A DNA stretch of 35,539 nucleotides. It comes from Verrucomicrobiota bacterium. GTDB lineage: Bacteria; Verrucomicrobiota; Verrucomicrobiia; Verrucomicrobiales; DEV007. Under the pieces are notes generated by a model. The model was not told where the DNA came from, searched no databases, and saw only the letters and a list, made by a program, of their open reading frames with translations. The position numbers and the translations under genes were made by a program. Shown one piece after another: positions 7,405-15,857 of the stretch (position 1 is the first letter of the stretch; every line of letters starts with the position of its first letter). The stretch is taken from contig QQNE01000041.1 of the NCBI GenBank assembly GCA_003402735.1, positions 1 to 35,539 of the forward strand. The letters are read 5' to 3'.

Positions 7405-8388
7405 ATGATTCTCAATCAAGTATCCGTGGTCATGCCGACATTGAACTCGATGTTGCTGCTGAAACCGGTGCTGCCAGAGTTGCGAGCGGTGTTGGGAAAG
7501 GTGGGTGAGTTGATCTTGGTCGACAGCCACTCGACGGATGGGACCGTGGAACTGCTTCGCGATGCGCTTGATTTTCCTCACACGAGGTTCCTGACCCATC
7601 CCCGCGGCCTGTATGCGTCGTGGAACTTTGGAATCAGTCAGGCAACCCGGGAATGGGTGCACATTGCGACGGCTGGCGACGCGATTGGTGAAGCCGATTT
7701 GGAGCATCTCGTCCAGGCGGCGGAGGCCAACGCGGCGGATGTGGCGGTGGCGCCGCCCCTCTTTTTCGACGAGGATGTGCGCCCCCTGCCGGATCCGAAT
7801 TGGCCCATCCTGCAACTTCTGGAGGCGAACCCCGGACGGGACGAGATCGTGTTGTCCGGGGATGAGCTCGCTTACTTTGCCCTGTTCCACTGTCACCCTC
7901 CGTTTCGCTACGACTGTTGGATGGGAAGCTCAGCCAGCAATGTTTACAGAACCCGAGTCTTGCAGGCGCACCCGTTTCCAGTCCATGCCCGAAACTTCGG
8001 CGATACGCTGTTTGGGGTGGAGAATGCCCGGAACCTGAAGGCGGTTTTCTGTCGGCGGCGATGCGGAAGGTTCGTGATTCATCACCGGACAAATCTCCAG
8101 GCCCCCGAAGACCGGGAGTGGTTGTTTGAGGTCTTCGATCCGTCTTGGCGACGAGTCTTCGCGGAAATCCGCGGTCCCCTTGCGCTGGCTCCCGAGGCGT
8201 CCAGGCTCATCGACCATCTCCTGGCAGACACGAGGCATTCCGGCCAGGTGATGGAGCAGGTGCGGGACAAACTGTGGACGGAGACCGGGAAGAGAAGGCG
8301 GCTTCAATCGCAACTGACGGAACTGAAAACGCAGCGCGGTGACCGAAGAAAGACGGGACTCTCCAGTTGGCTCAAGCTGAGCAACTGA
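7405..8388 (+). CDS. Family 2 glycosyltransferase
   Basis: This 327-residue protein begins with a GT-A nucleotide-sugar fold: QVSVVMPTLNS, then ELILVDSHSTDGTVELL, RGLYASWNFGISQATREWVH and IATAGDAI. These correspond to the donor-binding half of GT2 enzymes, which transfer sugars from nucleotide donors to glycans or lipids at the cytoplasmic face. The second half (WMGSSASNVYRTRVL, FGDTLFGVENA) would hold the acceptor site, and a basic coiled tail ends the protein. No membrane segment is seen. The frame is open from an in-frame ATG at 7372, but the family's first strand starts right after the ATG at 7405, which is preferred. It stands alone between fdsA and a repeat element, so its pathway (exopolysaccharide or LPS) cannot be told. 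The substrate is unknown. Confidence 0.8.
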   Translation: MILNQVSVVMPTLNSMLLLKPVLPELRAVLGKVGELILVDSHSTDGTVELLRDALDFPHTRFLTHPRGLYASWNFGISQATREWVHIATAGDAIGEADLEHLVQAAEANAADVAVAPPLFFDEDVRPLPDPNWPILQLLEANPGRDEIVLSGDELAYFALFHCHPPFRYDCWMGSSASNVYRTRVLQAHPFPVHARNFGDTLFGVENARNLKAVFCRRRCGRFVIHHRTNLQAPEDREWLFEVFDPSWRRVFAEIRGPLALAPEASRLIDHLLADTRHSGQVMEQVRDKLWTETGKRRRLQSQLTELKTQRGDRRKTGLSSWLKLSN

Positions 8389-8743
8389 GTTCCGGCTGGG
8401 CGCTGTGGTCGTCTAGTGTAGCCCGCCCAACATTCTGCACTTTATGGTTTTTTTGTTTCAAGCAGGGAAATCAGTCGCTACGCGGTTCTTTTTCTAGAGA
8501 CGCATGCTTTCCCGCAGCTTCTGCGTTGCTCGTCGGTCACTGAGCCAGCTCAACTCCCTCCTCGCGCCTTGAATTTGCAGAAAATCCTGCGCCCCATAAA
8601 ACGCATTCTGCTGGACGGGCTACACTAGCCCGCCGATTTCTCCATTTTTCATGGGTCCCATCGGCTTTCCGACGAAAAGGAACGGCTTGGCACACCGTGT
8701 TTCGGATGTCGGTGTGCTGCCTCAATCCTTTGCTCGAGACCCC
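8389..8743. other. Non-coding spacer holding an inverted-repeat element
   Basis: The spacer between the glycosyltransferase stop and the chosen start of the PSCyt1/DUF1553 gene is mostly occupied by the inverted-repeat element at 8413-8628. A T-run at 8448-8454 follows the left arm. Open frames are short and without recognisable motifs. The plus frame of the next gene is open from 8651, but the signal peptide favours 8744. Confidence 0.6.
8413..8628. mobile_element. MITE-like element with 35-bp imperfect terminal inverted repeats
   Basis: The outer 13 bases CTAGTGTAGCCCG (8413-8425) reappear inverted as CGGGCTACACTAG (8616-8628). The match continues inward: over 35 bases at each end (8413-8447 and 8594-8628), 28 positions are complementary, ending in TTTATGG/CCATAAA. 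The whole unit is 216 bp and encodes nothing recognisable, as expected of a miniature inverted-repeat element or a large intergenic repeat pair. No clear target-site duplication is visible in the flanks, and the transposase family cannot be assigned. Folding of the two arms in RNA is an alternative explanation. Confidence 0.6.
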
Positions 8744-11611
8744 GTGAAATCCGCATTGTTCTTTCTCGCTTGCCTGCCCTCCCTGACGCTGTCCGCCGCC
8801 ACCGTCAGTTACAACCGCGAGGTCCGTCCCGTTTTGAGCGACAACTGCTTCGCTTGCCACGGACCGGACTCAGGCAACCGCAAAGCCGGATTGCGTCTCG
8901 ATCAGCCAGGCACCTGGGACCGTGCGGAGTTCATGCACCGCATCGAGGCCACCGATCCCGAGGAAATCATGCCTCCGCCGAAGGCGCACAAGGTGCTTTC
9001 CGCCTCGCAAAAGGAGATTTTGCGCCGTTGGATCCGAGAGGGAGCGGCCTATGAATCGCACTGGTCCTTTGTGCCTCCGGTTCCGCCGAGCTCCGGCCGG
9101 GGCATCGACGACTTCGTCCGGGCCGAGTGGCCGAAGCATGGTTTGGCACCGTCGCCGCGGGCCGAACCGGCTGCGCTGGTGCGTCGGCTGGCGCTCGATC
9201 TCACCGGGCTTCCCCCGACGTTGGAGGAGCAAGCGCGCTTTGCGGCGCCGGATGCCTACGAGGCGATGGTGGACCATTTTCTGGCCAAGGCCGCGTTTGG
9301 CGAACACATGGCGGTCGCTTGGTTGGATGCGGCGCGCTACGCGGATACCAATGGCTATCAAGTGGACCGGGATCGAGAACTCTGGCCGTGGCGGGACTGG
9401 GTGGTGCGAGCTTTCAACGCCAACATGCCCTTCGATCGGTTCACCATCGAACAGCTTGCAGGCGATCTGCTGCCGGGAGCGACCCTCGATCAGCGCATCG
9501 CCACCGGCTTTCATCGCAATCACATGCTGAACGAGGAAGGGGGAATCATCGCGGAGGAATTTCTCGCGGAATACACGGCGGATCGGGTGGAGACCACCGC
9601 TGCCGTCTGGCTCGGCCAGACCTTCAACTGCTGCCGATGCCACGACCACAAATACGATCCCTTCACGCAACGCGATTTCTACGCGATGAAGGCTTTCTTC
9701 CACAACGTGCCGGAGCGCGGCGTCGGTCTCTACGGCAATCCCATCCGCACCAACGCGCCGCCCTTTGTCAAACTGCCCTCGCCGGAGTTGGAGCAGAAGA
9801 TCACCGCGCTGACCGCGAAACTGCAAGGGATTGAGGAGCGCAAAAAGGGCTTTGCCTCCCAGGACCTGGAACCCTGGGCCCAGAGCCTTGCTCAGGATCG
9901 GATCGAGTGGCTGGAACTTGCCCCGACCCAGGCCACCGGAGGCGATCAACCGCCCGTGATCACCGGAACCACGGTTCGCATCGGCCCCCAGGAAACGCGG
10001 CAGAACAACATCACGATCACCCTTCGACTGCCCGCGACCGAAATCACCGGAATCCGTCTGGAGTGCACGACGGCGGACGCATCGGCCAGCTTTCAGTGGA
10101 GCGAACTGCAGGTCGCCAAAGCCAAACTGCGCAGTCTCGATCCCGCCTACGTCAATCTGCTCGACAACGATCGGCGCACCCGATCCCCTCTCTCCCTGAG
10201 GCCCGACAATCCCGCACAAGCACTCTTCGAGGTCGCCCCCGGGCTGACCGGTCCCGAGACTCAGCTCACGCTCGCGGTGGAGAATGCGGGGGGCACCAGC
10301 CAATGGCGGGTGTCCGTCTGCAGCGCGCCCAGGGACAGCCTGGCCCCCGCCCGGATCCTCGCCATCGCCAAGACACCCCCTGATGCCCGCTCCGCTCCGG
10401 ACCGAAAATTGCTGTCGGAATACCGACTGTCCCAGCTTCCGGACTACCGCCAGCTCCTGGACGAGGAGGCCGCCTTGCGCAAGGAGATCGCCGCCCGCGA
10501 GGGAGAGATTCCCACCACCCTGGTAATGGAAGAACAGAGGGAGGCCCGGCCGACTTTTGTCTTGATGCGAGGGGCCTACGACAAGCCAGGCGCCCAGGTG
10601 ACACCGGCCACGCCCGCGGCCTTGCCGAAACTGGCCGCTGATTTGCCCGGGAACCGCTTGGGCCTGGCACGCTGGCTGGTGAGCCGCGAGAACCCCCTCA
10701 CCGCCAGGGTCACCGTCAATCGGTTCTGGCAGCAAATCTTTGGCACCGGACTGGTGCGCAGCAGCGAAGACTTTGGTTCCCAGGGCGACCTGCCGAGCCA
10801 CCCGGAACTGCTCGATTGGCTGGCCGTCACGTTCCAGGAGACCGGTTGGGACGTGAAACGCCTGATCAAACTCATGGTGATGAGCGAGACCTACCGGCAA
10901 TCTTCCCGCCACGCCGCGGACCCGGCGGTGAGGGAATTGGATCCCGGCAATGTCTGGCTCGCGAGAGCCCCCCGACACCGTCTGCCGGCCGAGGTGATTC
11001 GGGATCAGGCACTCGCGTCGAGCGGTCTGCTGGTCGGCAAGATGGGGGGTCCGGCGGTCAAACCCTATCATCCCCCGGGCCTTTACGAGCAGGTGGTGGC
11101 TCAGAAAGACAACCCCAAAGCCACCTATCAACAGGGCACCGGCGAAGACTTGCACCGCCGCAGCCTCTATACCTACTGGAAACGCAGCGTGCCCCACCCC
11201 GGCCTGTTGCTGTTCGACGCTCCGTTCCGCGAAGTTTGCGCCCTGCGCCGCACCCGCTCAAACACTCCGTTGCAGGCTCTCAACCTCATGAACGATCCGA
11301 CCTATGTCGAATCGGCCCGATTCCTGGCCCAACGAATGATCCTGGAGGGCGGGGCCACGCCGCAGTCACGCCTCGCCCACGGGTTCCAGCTCTTGCTCGC
11401 CAGAGCCCCCTCCGCCCAGGAATCCACGATTCTTTTGGCGGCACTGGAGCGCACCCTGGCCGATTTCCGACGGGAAACCGGAGACGCAGCCCAATTTCTC
11501 GCCGTCGGTGAGGCCAAGCCAACCGGCGCAATTCCACCGGCCGAGTGGGCCGCCTACGCCACCGTGGCCAGCACCTTGTTGAATCTGGACGAAACCATCA
11601 CCAGAGAGTGA
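8744..11611 (+). CDS. Secreted PSCyt1/DUF1549/DUF1553 protein (planctomycete cytochrome C-like)
   Basis: With a GTG start at 8744 the protein is 955 residues and begins with a signal peptide (KSALFFLACLPSLTLSAA). A c-type haem motif CFACH at residues 35-39 sits in the PSCyt1 domain. The DUF1549 (PSCyt2) region follows, with HMAVAWLDAARYADTNGYQ and CCRCHDHKYDPF, and then a C-terminal DUF1553 region (PSD1) with ARVTVNRFWQQIFGTGLV, LDWLAV and ALNLMNDPTYVE. This set is a hallmark of planctomycetes and verrucomicrobia. The protein is exported, its biochemical role is unproven, and it is often linked to polysaccharide catabolism. An in-frame ATG at 8651 would add 31 residues before the signal peptide and is less likely. 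The DUF1501 partner gene follows after four bases, as is usual for this pair. Confidence 0.9.
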   Translation: MKSALFFLACLPSLTLSAATVSYNREVRPVLSDNCFACHGPDSGNRKAGLRLDQPGTWDRAEFMHRIEATDPEEIMPPPKAHKVLSASQKEILRRWIREGAAYESHWSFVPPVPPSSGRGIDDFVRAEWPKHGLAPSPRAEPAALVRRLALDLTGLPPTLEEQARFAAPDAYEAMVDHFLAKAAFGEHMAVAWLDAARYADTNGYQVDRDRELWPWRDWVVRAFNANMPFDRFTIEQLAGDLLPGATLDQRIATGFHRNHMLNEEGGIIAEEFLAEYTADRVETTAAVWLGQTFNCCRCHDHKYDPFTQRDFYAMKAFFHNVPERGVGLYGNPIRTNAPPFVKLPSPELEQKITALTAKLQGIEERKKGFASQDLEPWAQSLAQDRIEWLELAPTQATGGDQPPVITGTTVRIGPQETRQNNITITLRLPATEITGIRLECTTADASASFQWSELQVAKAKLRSLDPAYVNLLDNDRRTRSPLSLRPDNPAQALFEVAPGLTGPETQLTLAVENAGGTSQWRVSVCSAPRDSLAPARILAIAKTPPDARSAPDRKLLSEYRLSQLPDYRQLLDEEAALRKEIAAREGEIPTTLVMEEQREARPTFVLMRGAYDKPGAQVTPATPAALPKLAADLPGNRLGLARWLVSRENPLTARVTVNRFWQQIFGTGLVRSSEDFGSQGDLPSHPELLDWLAVTFQETGWDVKRLIKLMVMSETYRQSSRHAADPAVRELDPGNVWLARAPRHRLPAEVIRDQALASSGLLVGKMGGPAVKPYHPPGLYEQVVAQKDNPKATYQQGTGEDLHRRSLYTYWKRSVPHPGLLLFDAPFREVCALRRTRSNTPLQALNLMNDPTYVESARFLAQRMILEGGATPQSRLAHGFQLLLARAPSAQESTILLAALERTLADFRRETGDAAQFLAVGEAKPTGAIPPAEWAAYATVASTLLNLDETITRE

Positions 11612-11615
11612 ACTC

Positions 11616-13013
11616 ATGAGCCCGACCAACGCCCCGTTTTGTCGCCGCGACTGGCTGAAAGCCCTCGCCTTTGCCTCATTGAGCGATCCGGGCCTCTTCG
11701 CTGCCCAGGCCACGCACCTGGCTCCGCGAGCGCGCCGCATCATTTACCTCACCCAGGCGGGCGCGCCATCGCAGATCGAACTCTTCGACCACAAACCAGC
11801 CCTTGCGACCCAGTTCGACAAGGATCTGCCGGACTCGATCCGCAACGGACAGCGGCTCACGGGCATGACCGCGGGACAGAAACGATTCCCGATCGCGCCA
11901 TCGGTCTACAAATTCCAGCAACACGGGCAAAGCGGGATGTGGCTGAGCGAGCTCCTTCCGCACACGTCGAAGTTCGCGGATGACCTCTGCCTCATCCGCT
12001 CGATGCACACCGAGGCCATCAATCATGACCCCGCGATGACGCTGCTCCAGACCGGCCACCAGATCGGCGGACGTCCCTCGTTTGGCGCGTGGGTCTCCTA
12101 TGGTCTGGGCTCTGAAAACTCGGACTTGCCAGCGTTCGTGGCCCTCATCTCCCGTCCGAGCGGTCCCACCAACGCGCAGCCCCTTCACGAACGCATGTGG
12201 GGCAGCGGCTTTCTGCCCTCCAAGTATCAGGGGGTGCGGATGAGTTCCGGCAAGGATCCCGTCCTGTTTCTCTCCAATCCGCCTGGCATCACCACCACCC
12301 GTCGCCGGGCCATGCTGGATGATGTGGCGGCCTTGAACCGACTCAAACTTGGGGAATCCCACGATCCGGAAACCCAGGCGCGGATCGACCAATACGAGAT
12401 GGCCTTTCGCATGCAATCGGCCGTCCCGGACCTCGCGGACCTTTCCCTGGAACCCGCGCACATTTACGAACGCTATGGGCCGGAATCCAAAAAGCCTGGC
12501 ACCTACGCCGCCAATTGCATCCTGGCACGGCGCTTGGCCGAGCGCGGGGTGCGCTTCATCCAACTCTATCACCGGGGCTGGGACCAACACAACAACCTGC
12601 CCAGTGGCATCAAGAGCCAGTGTTATGATACGGACCAACCCACCGCCGCCTTGCTGGGCGAATTGAAAGAGCGCGGACTGCTCGACGACACCCTGGTGAT
12701 CTGGGGCGGTGAATTTGGTCGCACCGTCTATTCCCAAGGAGTGCTCTCTCCTGAAAACTATGGCCGCGATCATCACCCGCGCTGTTACAGCGTCTGGCTG
12801 GCCGGCGCGGGGGTGAAAAGAGGGCACGTCCACGGAGAGACTGACGAGTTCAGCTACAACATTGTCAGGGATCCGGTCCCCATTCATGACCTCAACGCCA
12901 CCGCCCTCCATCTGCTCGGCCTGGAACACACCCGGCTGACCTACCGCTTCCAGGGCCGTGACTACCGCCTGACCGACATTCACGGGGAAATCGTGAAGGG
13001 CATCCTGGCCTGA
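11616..13013 (+). CDS. DUF1501 family protein, Tat-exported
   Basis: This 465-residue protein belongs to the DUF1501 family, whose fold is related to the alkaline phosphatase/sulfatase superfamily. The N-terminus CRRDWLKALAFASL is a twin-arginine signal, so export of a folded protein is likely. Family landmarks are RRIIYLTQAGAPSQIELFDH, HTEAINHDPAMTLLQTG, FIQLYHRGWDQH, VIWGGEFGRT and YGRDHHPRCYSVWLAGAG. The His/Asp-rich segments are in positions where this superfamily binds metal, but catalytic activity has not been established for the family to my knowledge. The gene follows the PSCyt1/DUF1553 gene with a four-base gap, making a two-gene operon. GAGAG just upstream of the ATG may aid initiation. 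A 5-bp hairpin follows the gene at 13039-13055. Confidence 0.92.
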   Translation: MSPTNAPFCRRDWLKALAFASLSDPGLFAAQATHLAPRARRIIYLTQAGAPSQIELFDHKPALATQFDKDLPDSIRNGQRLTGMTAGQKRFPIAPSVYKFQQHGQSGMWLSELLPHTSKFADDLCLIRSMHTEAINHDPAMTLLQTGHQIGGRPSFGAWVSYGLGSENSDLPAFVALISRPSGPTNAQPLHERMWGSGFLPSKYQGVRMSSGKDPVLFLSNPPGITTTRRRAMLDDVAALNRLKLGESHDPETQARIDQYEMAFRMQSAVPDLADLSLEPAHIYERYGPESKKPGTYAANCILARRLAERGVRFIQLYHRGWDQHNNLPSGIKSQCYDTDQPTAALLGELKERGLLDDTLVIWGGEFGRTVYSQGVLSPENYGRDHHPRCYSVWLAGAGVKRGHVHGETDEFSYNIVRDPVPIHDLNATALHLLGLEHTRLTYRFQGRDYRLTDIHGEIVKGILA

Positions 13014-13038
13014 TCCCTCCCGGCCTCCCGCAATCCGG

Positions 13039-13055
13039 CACCGCCTCAGACGGTG
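13039..13055. other. Small hairpin between convergent genes
   Basis: CACCG and CGGTG form a 5-bp stem with a 7-base loop in the 57-base gap between the DUF1501 gene and the convergent DUF2905 gene. No T-tract follows, so a Rho-independent terminator is only weakly supported. Confidence 0.2.
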
Positions 13056-13070
13056 GAGAGAGACGAGGGA

Positions 13071-13283
13071 TCACCGCCGCAACAGTCCCAGGACCAGCGT
13101 CAACACCACGCTGACCAGGACACAAGTCACGATGGGGAAGTGAAAGCTGAATCCTTCCCGCTCGATGTGGATATCCCCGGGCAACCGCCCCAACCAACCG
13201 AAACCGACACCGGACATCATGAGCCCACCGATGACCGTGAGCCCCAAACCGAGAATCACCAAAAGTCTGCCTGGTTCCATCAT
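13071..13283 (-). CDS. DUF2905 family small membrane protein
   Basis: This 70-residue protein has two hydrophobic segments (about 7-27 and 50-68) around the conserved centre GWLGRLPGDIHIEREGFSFH. That centre is diagnostic of the DUF2905 family of small inner-membrane proteins of unknown function. The length is typical. It lies on the minus strand, convergent with the DUF1501 gene and downstream of the DUF1080 gene, with a 133-base gap in which I see nothing. The ATG at 13283 is directly followed by the first membrane segment. Confidence 0.85.
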   Translation of the reverse strand: MMEPGRLLVILGLGLTVIGGLMMSGVGFGWLGRLPGDIHIEREGFSFHFPIVTCVLVSVVLTLVLGLLRR

Positions 13284-13416
13284 CCGACTCCAGAACGCCT
13301 ACGCCCCGTCCCGCAAAAAGCAAGGGCCCACGGGTTCAACCCGATCCATGGACTCGATCCAGCAATCTCCCATCACCGCCACCGCCGGGCGCGCCCGGGT
13401 CAACGCGAACCCTGAC

Positions 13417-14196
13417 TCAACGCGCGGCCGGGCCGATTCCCTGAGGATTCTTGGTTCCGGGACGCTCGATCCGTCGTGCACCGCTCGGCAGCTTGGCAGG
13501 ATCAAAGGGAATCAGCTCCGCCTTTTCGCGGATCACCTTGATCTGCAGTTCCCGAATCTCCACGGTGTTGGCATTGCCGCGATGGAGCTGGATCGCGAGC
13601 AATCCTTCCAAGGCCCGGCCCTTTTCATCGCAATCGATCAATTCGGAGGAGACCTGACCGTTCACCTTGTGGATCAAACGGTTGCCCCGGGCGATCACCG
13701 TATATTCGTTCCAGTCCGAGACATTGACCCTCACCGGTTCCTGCTCGGCGGTGAGCCATCGCGTGCCTGACGGATCGAGAATCACGGACTTGCCATTGAG
13801 GCCGAAAATGCCGCGCCCCTTTTCCTCATAGGTCATCCCCGTGTGCTCGACTGCTGGATGCACATCGCACTGGTAACCCGAAATCGCCCACGGTCCGGCC
13901 CCGGGAGCCGGGCGGCTGCGGTATTGAATCCCGGAATTGTTGTCCCCCTTGACCCGCATGACGACGCGCAGCTCGAAGTCGGTTAGGACGCCGCCCCGCC
14001 AGATGAGAAAGGTGTTGTCAGGAAAGGCTTCCGGTCCCGCACAGACACCGGTGACAATGCCGTCCCTGACACTCCAAAGCTTTGGATCCCCGTCCCAGCC
14101 AGACAGATCCTTGCCGTTGAAGAGCGAAACAAATTCTTCCCCGGCTCCGACCGGACTGACAAACACTGCGACAACCGCCCAGTAGAGAAACTTCAT
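13417..14196 (-). CDS. Secreted DUF1080 (3-keto-disaccharide hydrolase-like) protein
   Basis: This 259-residue protein starts with a signal peptide (MKFLYWAVVAVFVSPVGAG) and then EFVSLFNGKDLSGWDG, the typical opening of the DUF1080 family. Further landmarks are LWSVRDGIVTG, FELRVVMRVKGDNNSGIQYR and GYQCDVHP, then DWNEYTVIARGNRLIHKVNG and IQLHRGNANTVEIRELQIK. The family has a concanavalin-like beta-sandwich, and some members hydrolyse 3-keto-glycosides; others are only thought to bind or cleave glycans. It is exported and lies downstream of a PL10-like lyase gene on the same strand, 86 bases away, so the two may be co-transcribed. The frame extends upstream of 14196, but that part overlaps the neighbouring gene and lacks family similarity; the signal peptide sets the start. 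Confidence 0.88.
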   Translation of the reverse strand: MKFLYWAVVAVFVSPVGAGEEFVSLFNGKDLSGWDGDPKLWSVRDGIVTGVCAGPEAFPDNTFLIWRGGVLTDFELRVVMRVKGDNNSGIQYRSRPAPGAGPWAISGYQCDVHPAVEHTGMTYEEKGRGIFGLNGKSVILDPSGTRWLTAEQEPVRVNVSDWNEYTVIARGNRLIHKVNGQVSSELIDCDEKGRALEGLLAIQLHRGNANTVEIRELQIKVIREKAELIPFDPAKLPSGARRIERPGTKNPQGIGPAAR

Positions 14197-14282
14197 CGCC
14201 AAATGCTTCGGGGCTTCCGGGCGGTTGTGCAAGGCAACTTTCCGGCACGGACAGTCAAGTGTCAGGCTCGGGTCCCGAGTCC

Positions 14283-15806
14283 TCACCGTCCCCTCGCCCA
14301 GAGACAGAGGGCGGTGATGTTTGTCACGAAGGCATCCCCATGAATCACCCCGGCGACAGGTTGGGTCTTCCGACCTCCCGCGTCCCGCATGATCCCGCGA
14401 TCCCCCTCCCGCTCCACCCAGGCCCCGTTGGCGTCGAGCGCGCCCAGGATCCGGTCGGCTTCCCCGTCCGAAAGTCGCTTCACCGGCGGCAAGGTGTAGA
14501 GCCCGGGAGCGACACCGCCCACCGCGAGCCGTTTGCCCGTCGCCTCGATCGCGTCCAGTTCGGACTCCCATTTCCACCCGTAATTCGAGGCGGTGTTGTC
14601 GTCCTCATAGGTCAGTTCATGCCCCTTTCCCCCGGGCCCACGTTTGAAGTAGATCGGCTTGTTGGTCTCAAGTTCGTAGAACCGCGCCAAGCGACCGTCG
14701 GGCAGAAGGGACCTCCGGAAATAGGCCAGTGCAGGTGTCAGGGGGGCAAGAAATTTCTTGTCTCCCGTCGCGGCGCAGAGCGTCAGCAGCGCCCACATCA
14801 TCGCTTGAGATTCCCGTCCGCTGACCGCAGGCGGCTCAAAAGCACGGCTCCATACCGGTTGCATCTGGGGGTCGTATTGCTGAGCCCAGCCGGGTTGTGG
14901 CTCGGGGAGCTGTGCCAGGATGAGAAATTCCCCCGCGCGCTTTGCCGCTTCTGTATATTTTGAATCCCGGTAGACTTGAGCGGCCAGCAACAGGGTGCGG
15001 ATCATGGTGGCGTGGAGATTGTCGTTCGTGACATAGCAACCGGTGAAATCCTTCGTCCAGGTCCTCGACCAAGCCTCCGGGTTGGAGGCCCGCCTCAAGG
15101 GATACCGTTCGGCACTGGGTGAGGATGCGGGGTGGGTTTCAAAAGAAGCGGACCACGCTCCGCACGGATACTGCGCCGTGAGAATGGCCTTCATCCCATA
15201 CTCGACACTCTCGTGGATCTCCTGGTCCGCAAAGCCAAGGGCCTGGTCCACCCGAATCAGGAGGCGCAAGGCGCTCTGGGTGACATCGTCGTCGAGGGTG
15301 GTGGAATTTGTCTCATGATGGTTCCGCTGCCGCCAAATGTGCCAACCCGCCTCCCCGGACGGAGCCGCGGTGCGGTCCAGAAGCTTGCCGTCAGGATCAC
15401 GCCGGTAGAATTGCTGGTCCCGGTGAGCGCCATCAAAGTGCCCCGAGTAATCCCAGCCACCCGACGCCATTTGGGTGCGCGTCAGGGCGTGGGCGGCATC
15501 GACGGCTGCGGCAAGGCAAGCCGGGTCCCGGGTCCATTCGTAAACATCGAGAAACGCGCCTCCGACGGCCGGTGTTCCCGGAGGCTGGATCCAGATGGTA
15601 TCGGGTCCGGGAATCCCTTCCGCTTCGCGGAGGCTGAAGTCTCCGCTGCAACGATAGACATACCCGCCGTGGGACGAGGCCTTTGCGTGGTAAAAAGCGA
15701 CGGCCTTCACCAGGGCATGTTTGACGGTCTCGGGCGCGGGGCCGGCCTCGGCTGGAGAGAGGGCGCAGAGAGCCAGCGACAGAGCAGCCGATGCGAAACG
15801 ATTCAT
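14283..15806 (-). CDS. Secreted pectate lyase-like protein (PL10-like)
   Basis: This 507-residue protein has a signal peptide (MNRFASAALSLALCALSPAEA) and an all-helical toroid-like sequence. Segments resembling family 10 polysaccharide lyases are MASGGWDYSGHFDG, TTLDDDVTQSALRLL, PQPGWAQQYDPQMQPVW followed by an EPPAVSGRES stretch, and LARFYELETNKPIYFKR. PL10 enzymes cleave polygalacturonate by beta-elimination outside the cell. The central part (GYVTNDNLHATMIR-like region) is divergent, so the substrate could be another uronic-acid polymer, or the protein may be a non-catalytic relative. The start at 15806 is set by the signal peptide; an upstream TTG would only add non-signal residues. It lies 86 bases upstream of the DUF1080 gene on the same strand. 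The 51-base gap to the photolyase gene suggests possible read-through from it. Confidence 0.75.
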   Translation of the reverse strand: MNRFASAALSLALCALSPAEAGPAPETVKHALVKAVAFYHAKASSHGGYVYRCSGDFSLREAEGIPGPDTIWIQPPGTPAVGGAFLDVYEWTRDPACLAAAVDAAHALTRTQMASGGWDYSGHFDGAHRDQQFYRRDPDGKLLDRTAAPSGEAGWHIWRQRNHHETNSTTLDDDVTQSALRLLIRVDQALGFADQEIHESVEYGMKAILTAQYPCGAWSASFETHPASSPSAERYPLRRASNPEAWSRTWTKDFTGCYVTNDNLHATMIRTLLLAAQVYRDSKYTEAAKRAGEFLILAQLPEPQPGWAQQYDPQMQPVWSRAFEPPAVSGRESQAMMWALLTLCAATGDKKFLAPLTPALAYFRRSLLPDGRLARFYELETNKPIYFKRGPGGKGHELTYEDDNTASNYGWKWESELDAIEATGKRLAVGGVAPGLYTLPPVKRLSDGEADRILGALDANGAWVEREGDRGIMRDAGGRKTQPVAGVIHGDAFVTNITALCLWARGR

Positions 15807-15857
15807 GGAGAGCCCAGTCTGATGGCAACTTGCCAGGACAAACAAGACATTTCCGCT

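Noticed and set aside
8441..8460. A Rho-independent terminator for the glycosyltransferase gene at the T-run
   Set aside because: No local stem with a GC-rich core stands directly before the T-run; the inverted partner lies about 150 bases away.
8870..11197. A 775-codon minus-strand open frame within the PSCyt1/DUF1553 gene
   Set aside because: Same antisense artefact; no domain-like sequence, and the plus strand has a signal peptide and conserved family segments.
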